Counted from the first letter of the stretch, positions 12,584 through 25,100 are shown. The stretch is DNA of 64,000 bases from Loripinus fragilis (GCA_964019695.1 OZ026524.1:61697066-61761065), one strand, 5' to 3'. The notes: generated from the letters alone by a model not told the origin. Numbers and translations: made by a program.

Positions 12584-13641
12584 ATCATTACAAGCCAATA
12601 TGACATATGACAATAGATACACTGCAATATCAATTTCTGATATCTAAATCTTTTTCATTGTATAAGAAATACAATTATTTTTACATAATTGAGGAAAAGG
12701 CCCATTAAAATCAGAAGTGCATAGATACTTATAAACAAAATCATGTATACTTCGTTAACATTGCATGTAAGTATATCATGGTCACACTTTTGATAGTGAC
12801 TAGGGTGGCCTCTCAATACTAGTTTTGTCAGAATGGTTGATTTGTTGTATGTGTCCTGATTCCAATCTCTGGTGTGTTTACAAACTTCTCATTCTATTAA
12901 TTAAATATTCATATAAAGCTTTGCTATTGAGGATTCCTGCAATAATTTGGTCATGCCACACTCTGTATTGTGAAAATTAGCATCAGCTGTTTTGACATTA
13001 ATTTATAAAACTAAACATGGTCTCTTGATAGCACTATTTTAAATATTTTACTTTTCCATATGCTAAAAGAACATTGTTAAATCTATGTTACATTAACTTG
13101 AATGTCACCTGGTCAAATTTGGTCTGACCTTATTCAGCCTGATAAAGTCTTATAAATTTAAATTGGTATTGTAAATAACAGCCTGTTTTCTGTGGATATG
13201 ATTCTTTCACATGTGGTCATTGTCACATAAAACCAATCATTGAAACCTATTTGTCCCTATTTTTATGGAAATATTTGTTCTTTGTAAATCAATTACTAAT
13301 TTATATAAAGTTTACGTTTCTTGAGCAAATTATCTGAATACTATGTTGATTTAATTAACATTTTTATTCATTAAACAGTGAAAGCTATGCTGGCTTAGAT
13401 TAACAAAGCCCATTTAAAAGCTAAAAATAAGTAATGTGTCACCATCTTCATATGCAAATAAGATGTCAGTGTAAAATTTAATTTGGAGACAAAGTCTTTA
13501 AACAGTATCTGATTATATTCTCTTACAATAAATAGTAGCTAATGTAACATGTATCAATTTCTAAAGAGAAAAAATGAAGATATAAGAAATTAAGAAATAA
13601 GAAAAGAAAGAAAAGAAAAGAAAAACATCATTACAAGCCAA
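12584..13641 (+). mobile_element. Retroposed insertion (12599-13626) with 15-bp target duplication
   Basis: ATCATTACAAGCCAA, part of the reverse-transcriptase sequence, occurs at 12584-12598 and again at 13627-13641. The 1028 bp between has an A-rich 3' tail (AAGAAAAGAAAGAAAAGAAAA) and an AATAAA near 13528. The target length and tail are those of target-primed reverse transcription. The body has no open frame, so it may be a 3'-UTR or non-coding RNA retrocopy, or the 3' end of a LINE. Confidence 0.75.
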
Positions 13642-13676
13642 ATAAAGCGAGCCCTCTCTGTTAAATGTTTGTTCAA

Positions 13677-14470
13677 TTAAGGACATATGCTACTAAATAC
13701 TTCCCATGTTGAAATATTTTCAATATTTTGCATACAGTTTGTTGTATGCATGTGCTATCCATTTATGAAATAAAAAGGATATGTCACCGTGCTTACTTTT
13801 TCAGAATCTCATATTGAAGTTTTCAGCATTTTACCAATTTTCTAAAGATATAAAATAATAACACTAGTCCTAAATATCGAGCTAAAACGGTTGTAATCTT
13901 TAGCCAACTTCTTTCTTTTAACTTAAATTACTGCCCATGACCTCAAACCTTTAAAAAAATGTTCAAGTTTATTTGTTAGCTCATACTGTGACAAGATACT
14001 GCATGATATATTTTGGCAATTCGTCGAAAATTGGAATTTGTTTTTTAAATAAATCATGTATTAAAAAATCTGATGTTGAAAATCTTAAAAATCTATTTTA
14101 ATTCATGGACTATTATAATTCCTTTCAGAAAAAAGAATGAAAATCTGGGGTCACCGAACTAATTCTCTTTCAAGAGGGCCAAATTTAACCCTACCCCCAT
14201 AGGTTTCATGCGTAAGTCAATATAAAAAGTTCAGGAATGACCATTTCGGTCGCTTTGATGGTGCCATTTTACTAAAATATGAAGCAATTTAGCATTAAAA
14301 AGTTTACTTTATGTTGTCAAGAAAATGTCGGAACACTGATATGACATAAGAATATTGGAAAGCTGTGTTGATCTGAATCCGTTAATGGTCGAAAGACAGG
14401 ATCCAGACAACTTTCCCTGTTTTCAGACGCGTAAAAGGTGCGCATTGGAAATAGCCGCATATGCCTTTAA
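13677..14470. mobile_element. TTAA-flanked MITE-like insertion (13681-14466)
   Basis: TTAA at 13677-13680 and 14467-14470 bounds 786 bp that interrupt the reverse-transcriptase sequence TTCAATTAATTCTG. Ends are GGACATATGC and, inverted, AGGCATATGC. TTAA targets are typical of piggyBac-like elements. There is no transposase. Confidence 0.72.
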
Positions 14471-15842
14471 TTCTGTTAGTTTTTCTATGATTAGATTATG
14501 GGGCAATGTAGTATAGAGAGTAGAGAAATCATATGTAGACAAACTAGATGCTAGAAAACCTCTAGACTTTAATTTATCAAGAATTTCTCTTGCATTTTTG
14601 ATAAACCAAAATAATTTTTTACCATTCCTTTCATAAACTGTTGTGCACTATTAAATGACATGGGTTATGATCGCAGTGAGACAAGAAGTCAAAAGCATAG
14701 ACAACTCGATAGTTGTACATGAACTAGAATTAGCAATAAAACTCGACTTATAGGGCCGTTTATGAAGTTTATGTAACCAGTATATCGTTGGAAGCTTTCT
14801 ATGGTCCTCAGCAACAAACACCCCAAACTTAGCTGCCATATGGCATCGATGTATATCAACGATAGACGTCTCATCAAGCCTGTTATGCTCATATGTTCTT
14901 GCAGTGCTAAATTCTTGCTTAAGGGTGTTAATATAGTACCTTTTTCAAACGACCACAACATTGTTAGTAGACTTATCTGCAGGTGCAAAAACAAACCTCT
15001 TATGGAATTTCTGGATCCCTTTCTTCACATGTCTAAAAGTGAATATATGTTTAGGCTGTAGAAGATCTAAATTGTTGCAATAAAATGAAATTCTACCATC
15101 AATAATCTTAAAAATATTTAGATTCCAACTATTTAAGGCATGAAACTCAACATGCTCTCGTTTACACCAGCGATTACAAGATTCTTGTAAGGCGCCTGCA
15201 ATTTCCTCACGACAAGATTTGAAGTCTATTGGCAAAGGAAACTTATATTTAGGTCCCTTACATATAATAGACCGAATTCTTGAATCATTTATGATTTTTA
15301 AATTGTGACTATATGACCAGCGGGTTGATACCAATACTTAGAGTCTTCACAATCTCAAGAGTCAGGAAAAGAATTTTCAATATCAAGGTATGTTACTAAT
15401 TTGTTATAGTTAAAAACAGTACTACGAAAAGGTTTATTGTACTTATAACAGATGATAGGGGATTCCTTATTTTCAAAATAAGTAGGAATAGAAGAGATAA
15501 CAGATTTATCTTTAAATATACTGGGTAAGTTAATGAATTCGATAAAATGTCTATTATGATTAGTTTCGGAGTCTATAAGTCGGGACCACCATAGAGTCTG
15601 TAGTCCGACCCACCGGCGTGCAATTAAAGAGGAAAGCAAAGTTACCAACCGTGATTGGGTTAATCACCAAGCATGCAATCTGTTGCAATACATTAATGTT
15701 ATATTTTTTATAATGGGAAATTATTTTAATGAACTGCGCTGAAAAACTATCAGAGCCAACAATCTTCTTTAATTTATACTATATTATAGAATTTATATAA
15801 AGTTTCAAAGAGGATCTGTCAGGTTGTTACTATGTGATAGAC

Positions 15843-16064
15843 GTTAACCCATTTAAGCCGTATGAAATTTCCCATTTTTATCAATTGGACCAGACCATTT
15901 CCAATCTTTAGGGTTGTTGGATGGTATTTTTCATTTTTATACAAATTTCAATAGAACATTCTGTAAGCAAACGGTGGAGACCCTGATCAGATGCCGCGTT
16001 CTGATCTGCGTCTGCAATCATTGTCTATGTCCCAAAACAGGACGCTAGTCTAAAATGGGTTAAC
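15843..16064. mobile_element. MITE with GTTAACCCATTT inverted ends
   Basis: GTTAACCCATTT at 15843 and AAATGGGTTAAC ending at 16064. The centre has the CCTGATCAGATG...TTCTGATCTGCGTCTGC hairpin typical of several families here. Confidence 0.75.
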
Positions 16065-16390
16065 CATTAACACAACCAATCATTCAGGATCTAGATGTGG
16101 CACATTATGCATCAAATATTTTCGTCAGAGGGGGTCCAGGTCCGACTGAAAAATTTTGATGTTTTTGTTGTTGATGTATATTTTCATCAACTTTTTACAG
16201 AGAGGTCCTATTGCTTCTCGAGTGGGATCCATAAAAACCTATAACGCTTGTGGTTTTCCAGGGGTCCGGTCATGAACATTGAGGCGGGGACCAATTGCTT
16301 GTCAAGGGGGTCCGTACCAGTATTCCTATGTAAACATATAGAACTTTAGATCCCTCCCCTTCTGGGGAGGGATGCCTCTGGAAGTCCATA

Positions 16391-16607
16391 GTTAACCCTT
16401 AAAGCGCCACCTATAATTTGCAGCAGACGTCAATTTCAAATTTTGCTGTTTTTTCAACAATAACAAATAAGGCATAATATTTCACGAGAATCGTCTGCTG
16501 GCAGACGATTCTCGTGAAATATCATACCTAATTTTTGTTGAAAACTAGGAAAGATGTCGAAAAGTTTGTCGTCTGCTGCAGTCGTGATTGGCGCTTTAAG
16601 GGTTAAC
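16391..16607. mobile_element. Palindromic MITE with GTTAACCCTTAAAGCGCCA ends
   Basis: TIRs at 16391 and 16607 (inverse TGGCGCTTTAAGGGTTAAC). A nearly perfect 45-bp palindrome (16478-16522, arm TTTCACGAGAATCGTCTGC) occupies the centre. Confidence 0.88.
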
Positions 16608-16609
16608 AG

Positions 16610-17885
16610 AAAATTTTGGTGACTTAAAAGAGGGCCATTGGGCCCTGGGTCGCTCACATGAGAATAATTGTTTATGGAGGTATAAGAAAGTATAGCTCCT
16701 CTCAAAGTCCAGCTATGAATTTTGATAGATCAGCAGTTTCAAGACTTAACATGATTTATGTCAGGATGTAGAACCTCAACAAATAAATTGTGACATCCAC
16801 GGCGGGATCATTTTCGGCCACCAGAGACATAATTTGAACAAACTTGGTAGAGGTTCACCAGATTATGCAACAGACATAATGTCAAGAGTCTAGGCCTAGT
16901 GGTTTCAGAAAAGAAGATTTTATTTATGTCTTTGGCCCCACGGGCATTACTCAATTAAACTCATCTGATAATGGGGAATAAACACTTTGTATAGTTTGGT
17001 AGTTTGCTGCAATTCATCAGGGTCTGCACTGTTTGCTATGATAAATGCAAGATTCAGAGCCTGAAGAACACATTTTTTAGGATACTTTACCTGTGACCCC
17101 TTAAACATATAATTCGCAATCCCATCCTTATTGTAGCTATCTGTATTACCAGAATCAAGGGTAACACGCATTACAAACAAGACGGCCACGTTTGCAAGAT
17201 TTGTCTCCCTTACAAGATTCCTATTGGATTTGGTGAATCAGTAGAAGCTTTCGTTTATCTAGAGCTCTAGCAGCCCCTTTGATCAGTGGAGAGGAAGCAT
17301 TTGTGAAATTTTGGTAGAGTACATCGTGACGAACAATTGTTTTAAATCATTTTGAATTTAGACCAGCGTTTCGGGAGGAGATGCCATTTAAAAACATTTC
17401 TTATCTAGAATTTTGGCAGCTCAATGGAGTGGAAACATTTGTGCAATTTTGGTAGGGTGTCCATGAGGAACAAATCTGTGAAATCATTTTGATTTTGGAC
17501 CAGTGGTTCAAGAGAAGATACCATTTAATGACATTTCTCGTCTTGAGCTCTGCTGGCCCCTTTGTTCGTGGGACCGGAACCATTCGTATAATTTTGGTAG
17601 AAGGCATCATGAGGAACAATTCTGTTCAAGAGGACATATTGTTTAGAATATTTCTTACCTGGAGCTCTGGCGGCCCTCCTGTTCAGTGGAGCGGAACCAT
17701 TTATGGAATTCTGAAAGAGGGCATCATAGGGAACATTCATGTGAAGTTATATGAAATCTAAACCAGTGGTTTAGGAGGTGAATCGTTTAACGGAAACAGT
17801 TTACGGGCGGACGGACATACGGACGACGGACAAAGACCGATCACAATAGCTCACCTTGAGTCTTCGGCTCAGGTGAGCTAATAAA
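16610..17885 (+). mobile_element. Bivalve-type repeat with internal ~130-bp units and 3' hairpin (Helitron-like end)
   Basis: A degenerate repeated unit (GAGCTCT...GCCCCTTTGTTC..TGG, ATTTTGGTAGA, CATCATGAGGAACAAT, GACCAGTGGTT) occurs about four times at 17250-17770. It ends in a run of GGACGGACATACGGACGACGG and a hairpin GCTCACCTTGAGTC/TTCGGCTCAGGTGAGC, followed by CTAAT. A hairpin next to CTAAT resembles a Helitron 3' end, but I see no helicase. A GGGCCCTGGGTCGCTCAC block at 16640 may be the other end. The assignment rests on general familiarity with clam repeats. Confidence 0.6.
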
Positions 17886-18277
17886 AAGGCAATACCATAC
17901 CAACATCATTTATTTTTTACTAGATATAAGAGCATTATGCTTGGCATTCATTATCCTAATAAATAATAATAATAGTTCGAGTAAGGTTTTTGCTATTTGT
18001 ATGTTCATGCCTAACTTCAGCGTGAAATGAAATCACCCTCTAAAAATCTATTAAACTTGAAGGGCCAACAGGTACAGAAGCATGTATTTACAAGCGGACC
18101 AGCTGATCGGGATCTACACTGCTTCCTCAATAAGATATATCCAAGTTAAACAAGGTAAGAGTTAATTAAATAAGTTAAACAGAATAAACAACGGTTCATT
18201 TATGCGCTAATTTCTTTGCTAAATACAATTGCTTATACGTAGGTTTTGAAATAAGCTTAGTCATTTGGAAAAAATCG

Positions 18278-18489
18278 TTAACTCCTTACCTGCTAGTGTC
18301 ATCTGCTGATAACCTTTGCAAACAGTTTTGATCCAGATCAGGCCCGACATTTTGTCGGGTCTGATCTGGATCCAAACTGTTTGACACACTGGTGGTATTT
18401 TTAAAAAAAATTTCATAAAAGTTTAGTTTGAAAAAAAAATCAGCGGACGACAAGGAATCATGCAAAATTACCCAGTAGGCAAAGAGTTA
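18278..18489. mobile_element. MITE with GGATCCAGATCAG palindromic centre
   Basis: The ends TTAACTCCTTACCT and the inverse ACTCTTTGCCT are imperfect. The centre is a long foldback at 18320-18381: TTTTGATCCAGATCAGGCCCGACA followed by its inverse. A relative lies at 62655-62850. Confidence 0.72.
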
Positions 18490-18537
18490 TGGTAGCTGGA
18501 CCAGGTCAGAAGGTGAACTTGGTACATGCGACTTCAG

Positions 18538-19450
18538 TATTATAGGACTTTTTGGCTACTGTAAAGGCGGCATCTCATGAATACGTAATAAGACTGGTCC
18601 ACCTTAGACATAGGTAAAAGCTGAAAAAGAGGCGTGGTTTTATTAAAAAGTAACTGTACCATCTTGCGCCATTACCTCAGTATAATCGCAAAACATATAA
18701 ACGCCAGCAAAATAACTGCATCTGAAAATGTCTATTTAACATAAGCATAGAGTCATACATTGTGCACCCAGATCGGACTGCTCCTACAGGAGCAGTCTGA
18801 TCTGGGTCCACACTGTTTGCCTATGAGGCTTCGAATATTTTAGTGGACGACAAAAATTATACTTTTGTGATTGTGCGATTTAAAGCTGCATAGACTGTAA
18901 CTTTTGATCTTTTATTAATAGAAACCATGTTTCTATTTTTCAAGATCACAGTAAAAAGACTATAGTTCAGGTATACATTTTACCAATTTCGTAAATCTTA
19001 ACAAATTATCAATATCAAAACAACTGCATTTATGTTAAAATTAACTGTCCATAATTATTGGAGGGTCGCAAATAATTACCAACAAGAGAAAAAAACACCT
19101 GTTTTATAATGTAATTCACTTTTCCATGCAGTTTTCAGCCATAGTGTACATATTTATTGTGAAAACATAACTTAATTATACTTTTACAAATGATTTAAAA
19201 AGATTTTTTTTTCGAAAAATGTTGCAGGCTAAGTCTCTTTAAGGGTTAATAAATGTGAGTTCAGTGTGTATACGGTCAGGATTTTCATGAAATGCACGCA
19301 CGTTTGCGCGGCCCAAACAACTTATTATTTCTTCACCAAATTATAAATAGAACCTGATTTCCCTTGTTTTGCAGATGAAATAGTCGAACCACGCCCAGAT
19401 ATGAATATTAAAGTTACCGCCTTTACAGTGAGCAAAAAGTTCTATTATAC
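18538..19450. mobile_element. ~555-bp MITE, copy 1, carrying a nested TTAA element
   Basis: The ends ACTGTAAAGGCGGC and GCCGCCTTTACAGT-type face each other, and the centre has GGAGCAGTCTGATCTGGGTCC in palindrome. It is longer than its three relatives (28322-28898, 40504-41026, 42806-43359) because of the insertion at 18884-19238. Confidence 0.85.
18880..19242. mobile_element. Nested TTAA-flanked MITE (18884-19238)
   Basis: TTAA at 18880-18883 and 19239-19242. The uninterrupted relative at 28680 reads straight through one TTAA (GGGCTTTAAGGGTTAAT), showing the empty site. Family members are at 30329-30700, 32410-32781 and 59597-59975. Confidence 0.85.
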
Positions 19451-21035
19451 CCAACAGTTTAGTGCATACGGACTGGTACTCAGCATAATGTACACACACA
19501 AATGTATCCAGTTGGCATGCGCGTAAAGTGAAGATTTTAATCAGTCTGCGCATCCGCACAGTCTGATCAGTGTCTTTGTTTTCTATCCGAAGAAACAGTG
19601 GACCCTTGACTGCCCGTAGAGTGCTTAATCAATGACTGGTCATACTGCGAGAATTCGTAGGCTGATTTGAGTCGTCGACAACTTCTACCTTTTATCGGAT
19701 CCCGGCTCATAGCATTATGGCATCACGTGAAATGAAACGAATTGAAACAAAATCATTAATCTAAAGAATTCTACTTGCAGTCTCTTATAAATACATGTTA
19801 TATACAGAATAATACCGCAACAGCAAGTTAAATAATATTAATAAGAATAATATATATCGTGTTGGATATAGGATCGCTTTTCTTGTTGATTTCATGAAAT
19901 TTATTGTGGGAGGGGGTATACAGTGAGCCATTTTGGTTACGCACTATCTTTTCAGGGCCCACATTTTTTGACATAAATGCTGAAATCAAACATTCTCTAT
20001 GATCATTTACTTATTGACATTTTATCTGTTTGATGACATAGAAAAAAATATCAAAATCACTCATGCGAATCATTCTGCACCGTCAAAAGCAATTTTGACA
20101 AAAACGCTCGTGCAACCTGAACGTTTATATTTTCCATTTGCGTTTTCCGCTAGGAATTATCCATGGTGATCGTTGTGACAGAAAAACACCCAAAACAATT
20201 GTTTTTATTCAAGTAAAATCCCCCTTTTCGGTCGTTGAAGTTAGTAACGCTGTTACTTTTTGAAGAAATGCTTCTTTTGACGTCATAATATCGTCAGTTA
20301 TAATAATTGAGCAGGTTTTCCTTCGCAAATTGTTTTGTTATGAGTCATTTGTTGACATAGAAGTAGCAAAACATTAAAATATCTTATCATTAACACGTCT
20401 TATAGCCTTGGTAGTAGTGACGTCATCACTAACGTCAACACCTTGACGCCAATAAATCCATTTATTTTTTTTACTAAAATAAACGGCGGATACATGGTAG
20501 TTTAAAATGAAATTATAAAAGAAGTGTTTTGATAACTAGTTTACTCAGAACCATACGGAATTTTAACTAACTTTAAAAAAGTACTAATAAAATTAACTTT
20601 TTTCAAACCTTGGTCAGCTGGGAACCAAAATAGTAAAACGTTTAAAAACTGATAAAGTTAACAAAACATTCCAGTTTTAGATATTGCCAAGAATAAATCG
20701 GCTCTTATCTCTGACATGACAGAAATTCAACCCTGAAAAAAAGTGCAATGCGATCTGAGTTTCATTCGAAATAATGCAATGTGAAAAGGTGTTTTGAGGG
20801 TAATGTTCTTCAAGATCCATTTTCTCACTTGTTTCTCATCTGATCACAATAAAATTTCTATGGCTAATGCAAATATAAATGCGCCTTATGCTGAAAGTCT
20901 CAGAATAAATGTCACATATGTCTTATAAGTGGTGCGCAACTAAAGTGGCTCGCTGTATTGGTTTGTGTGTACATGTAGCTAGTCTATGCAGTTCAGTGTA
21001 AGTTGGCACAAAGAGGGGTGGCACCTGCGCACAAA
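19451..21035. other. Unassigned DNA upstream of the gene
   Basis: Contains a GCGCATCCGCACAGTCTGATCAG repeat core at 19535-19580 and two TGACGTCA (CRE-like) octamers at 20278-20285 and 20418-20425. No exon recognised. Confidence 0.4.
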
Positions 21036-21262
21036 ATTACAATGCCTCCTTATAGTTAAGGAAGACATTAAGTTAAGTTGCGAAAATAATGTTTCGAACT
21101 TATTAAAATCAAAATAGTTTCATTTTTTTGGTAGATCATAATGATATCTTTGACCATAAGCAGTGCATCAATCCTGGCTGTTTACTGAACATTTTATGTT
21201 ACATGTTAAAATATCAATTCTTAACTTAAGTCGCTCTTAACTTTAAGGAAGCATTGTAATTT
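21036..21262. mobile_element. MITE with ATTACAATGCCTCCTT ends
   Basis: ATTACAATGCCTCCTTATAG at 21036 and the inverse ending GGAAGCATTGTAAT at 21262. A better-preserved relative is at 39986-40248, bounded by CAGGGCCCGG/CCGGGCCCTG. Confidence 0.8.
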
Positions 21263-21337
21263 AGGGCCCTGAGCTACCATCCCTTTTCGAGTAAGCTTTC
21301 ACTTCCTTTCCAACTTAAAATTTTGAGCTTCGTGCAT

Positions 21338-21861
21338 TAAGGGCTTTTTTGGCCACCCTATGAGGCTAAAATATAAAAATTGTTTTTCACCAATTTGTTT
21401 TATTTGTTTATTAGAACAATAACCAAAGTGTAAAGGTCTCAAATTACCTTGACTTTAACCGTTGCTATGGTAACAAAATGGACGCCAAAATAGGCTGAAA
21501 ATAGGATATTGACCACTTTGGAGTAAAATTGAGAGGTTTGACAGAGAAATTAAAATTGAGCACAAGCAAATACCAAAAAGATATTTTAACAGAAGATGGG
21601 AATTACTATCAAAAGGATTTTTGGTATGTAGCTGTGCTGATATCTTTTTTTTAAAAATCGGTCTCCAAAAGCCTTAAATTTGGTCCAAAATGGCAATTTT
21701 AAGCCTACTTTGTCGGCCATTTTTGTTACCATAGCAGCGGTAAAATTTAAATAAATGTCGAAATTTTACACTTCAGTTAATCCTCTAATAAACCGATCAA
21801 AAAAATTGGTGTAAAGCAATTTTCAGTTTTTGGCTCTAAAGGGGCCAAATGAGCCCCTTAA
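21338..21861. mobile_element. MITE with TAAGGGC...GGCC ends
   Basis: TAAGGGCTTTTTTGGCC and the inverse GGCCAAATGAGCCCCTTA. Both arms also share the inner block AACCGTTGCTATGGTAACAAAA, inverted at 21722 (TTTTGTTACCATAGCAGCGG). Confidence 0.8.
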
Positions 21862-22144
21862 TGCCAGTAACCCTTTCGGACCAACATATATCTAGTGATA
21901 AGTGATATATATTTCTCCCTGTTATTGTTTTGGCTTTTATCCACAGCAATATAACCGAACAGTTTTAAAGCGGTTTAAAGATTTCATCATTATCAGTAGC
22001 AGTTCAGCTGCCACAAAAATTGGTGTAAAGTTACACCTACGTTTTACAGTGTACTACAAGTTTAACTATTATATTCAGCTCTAAATGTGAATAGGAGGTA
22101 TCGGATTGGTGCAAAATATACATGTAAGTTGCACTATAACAGTG

Positions 22145-22193
22145 ATGACCATGAAGTGCATTCTTTTCGGAATATTGATCATTTCAATATTTA
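22145..22193 (+). CDS. Candidate first coding exon: signal peptide
   Basis: ATG at 22145, with a second in-frame ATG at 22151, starts a frame reading MTMKCILFGILIISIFS: a lysine followed by about twelve hydrophobic residues, a typical secretory signal. A strong donor (A|GTAAGT, GT at 22194-22195) ends it in phase 1, matching the phase-1 acceptor of the next recognised exon; the junction codon would be Lys (A+AG). An inverted CCAAT-like ATTGG and an AT-rich AAAATATAC lie 25-45 bp upstream, compatible with but not proof of a promoter. The exon is short and hydrophobic frames arise by chance, so the call rests on phase, donor and position. Signal cleavage would fall near the exon junction. Confidence 0.55.
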
Positions 22194-25100
22194 GTAAGTA
22201 TGAATACTTTTTTCCTTTTACAGAATTAAGTGTTATAATTTTAACCCTTTGAAGACCAGAAACTCATAAACGGGTGCTTTGGCAATCAAGGAAGACCCAA
22301 ATGAAATGCCGCAAACAAAGTACCGTGACTGTTTTGTTTACTCATTTTTCAGCTAGATGTAAAATCTTATTCTGAGTTGATACCCCATGGAAGAGTTTAT
22401 GCCGAAGTATATAAACCTGATATACTGGACATAACCTTAACATGGGGGAACAGTTATATACAATACATTGCCTCTTACTCTGTGCAAATCTCATACTTCT
22501 TGCTTTATCTCTTAACTGACTACCGCCCTGAATATTCTTTGTATATTTCCTCATATGTCATGTTATGACCTGAGTGAAAAATAAAGCGATTTGTATTTGT
22601 ATTGTATATTGGAAAATTACATTGGTCCAAAAAGATGTTCGGGACCAATCGAATCATTTTATTACATTACTTTTGCACGATGCTATGCAGTTCAAACATT
22701 CGTCATGGGCGGATCCTGAGGGTGACAGGGGGTCCGGATCCCACTGAAAATCACAAGTGGCTATGTCTTTCCTTAGAAATATCGGTACAGACCCCTCGAG
22801 AAGCAATTGGATCCGTCGGGTCGGTTTTCTTCTCGAAGGAGGTCAATACGTACGGCTTCTGTGAAATGCGTTGATGATTAAAAGAAAGTTTTCAGGACCT
22901 TCACATACGCAACAACAACACACCATCTTAGGCCAGATATTTTTTATTAGTTGATTTACGGAATTTTTTTTTCAGATCTAGGGTCGGGGGAACGAAAAAA
23001 ATAAATAAAAACGCTCTGAAAATGACCAGTTGACTGGTCATTTTCAGAGCTTTTTTTTTCAGAGCTTTTTTTTCAGAGCTTTTTTTTTAATATCTCCAGA
23101 AAAACAGTAAAACTAGTAAGGTAATTTTTAAATATTTCATCATTTTCCTAAAAATCTGGACAGGACAATCAATTTTAACAGTGTCACTCTCCAAAATGCA
23201 CAGACAGAACTTCAAAAAAAAATATTATTTTTTCAACCAAACAAGTAATATTTAGAGTCGGCGGATAAAATAAAAAAAAATTTTAGAAATTAAATTTTAT
23301 TTTTTTCCTACTTTCCGGAAAATTACAGTAGGAGGGTTCGTAAGTCAACAAATAAAAAAATTCTGGCCTTAGTATAAGTCAAACATGTGACCCTGACCGT
23401 GCTGCCCGTTTTAAGGTGGTGGTTCTGTTGTTGTTGATTTATTGTTTTATGTACCTTCCATTGTTTGTGAGGTTTTGCGTTTATCTTTGTTTTGGTGTGC
23501 ATTACTTTGTGTCCTGTCTTGATTTGCAATCGTTTTGACCAGCATGCGCGGGTCCAGAAAGTTTTGCTAGAGGGGGTCCAACTTTGACAACGTTTTTTTT
23601 TGTTTTTTTGTTTTTTTAAGTTGATGAGAGGAGACTGGATCCAAATACCACACTATGCGGGCCAACATCGGCCCGTCAGCGAAACGCCATTTAAATGGCG
23701 TTTCGCTGGCGTGCCAATGATGGCCCAACATTGAATGCTGGCTTGGTAGCCTTGTGCTTTTTCAGGGGATCCGGACCAGTAGTGCTATGAAACCCTATAT
23801 TTTTGTTATTTTTCAGGGGGGTCCGGACCCCCTGTCCCCCCCCCTCTGGATCTGCCCATGACCAGGAAGAAAGAGCTGGTTGCTTTTTGGATGTATTGTT
23901 ACTGTAAACGTCCTGTGGTTCTTCATCACGGCACTGTGGGTTTGTGATTGTGGTATTTCCTGATCATACTAACTTACTTTTGGTGGCTGAGTGTGTGAGT
24001 GACACAGCATGTGCAGTCAAGTTGTTTGAACGAAATATGGCATAGACACGAAATTTCGAGTGTAACAGCATCTAACCATCGAGACAAAATTATGACCTTG
24101 ACTTTGAGAACTGGTGGCTGAGTGTTGTGCATACCACGCGTCCATGCTAGGGTTATGACTATAAACTTATAGAAAAGGTCGGGATAAAATATTCTCGGTA
24201 ATTAAGCCCCTATCTCACTGGTCTGCAACTTTTTTTTCGACAGCTGGCGACAGACATCGCGAGTGGGTCGCAAAGCAGTCTCGAAACAGTCGCCAGTGAT
24301 TCGTAATTTCCTCGCATGTGTCGCCAAGTGGCGCAAAGTAGTTGCGAAAATTTTGAACATGTTCAAAAATTTTATGCGACGAAATTCCTCGCAAAATGAT
24401 CGCAAAGTCATCGCGGGTGTCTCGAACTCGTCACGAACTTGTCGCCGACCCCTCGCAATTAAGCCGCAATCATTTTGGAACACGACATATTTGCCAGATA
24501 GATAAGACTGAATTGCGAACCAATTGCGACATAAATGAGACACTTCGCGACAACATTGCGAGTAAATTAAACTAAGCGATGTTCTGGCGAACGTCATGAG
24601 ACAGTCGCACGAACGTCTCACGACTATCGCGCGAGTATCTTAAATTACTCGCAATTATGTCGCAAAAGGCTCGTTAAAAGAGTTCCTCCTATCTGATCCT
24701 AAGTACGAGATCTTGGTTAGGCATACTTAAGTATACAGTTTTGACTAATTCCAGTTGCCAAGTATTCTTGCTATTTGAGAAAGTATGGTGTATTGGTTTT
24801 TTTCTGTTTTCGTTTAGGCTTACTTACATGTATATTGTTTGGAGTAATTTCAGTTATCAAAAATGGTTCTGCCTTCTGAGAGGATAATTTCGTTAAGTAT
24901 ATTTAATAAGGTTTACCATTTCTATTACAGTATAAAGGTATTATTATTGTGTCTTGGTTAGACTTCAACAGCCTGCTTAGTCTCAGCAGCCCCTCTAAGG
25001 TTTGAATTTGGCATACAGAGCCCTTTAAACAAATTATCAGTGCAGCGGACAACTAAGATTCTAAATAGAATACGCACCCGTGCAGTTTGATCTGTGACTT

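Larger units (their letters stand above)
12195..15650 (-). pseudogene. Penelope-like reverse transcriptase, copy II (interrupted twice)
   Basis: Read from 15650 downward: N-terminal FINLPSIFKDKSVISSIPTY and SPIICYKYNKPFRSTVFNYN (15648-15355); NDSRIRSIICKGPKYKFPLP ... FRHVKKGIQKFHKRFVFAPA (15334-14945); DHRKLPTIYWLHKLHKRPYK and FIANSSSCTTIELSML (14839-14651); FSTLYTTLPHN-type region (to 14471); then, beyond two insertions, GIPMGTNCAPLVADLFFM and SRYLDDLFNIDNPYFEQM (12622-12195). YLDD is the catalytic motif C. Stops and frameshifts break it into at least five frames. 13627-13680 is the coding piece stranded between the two insertions. Copy II joins copy I at about 12190, where the sequence jumps back to the motif C region, giving two overlapping 5'-truncated copies. 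Confidence 0.78.
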
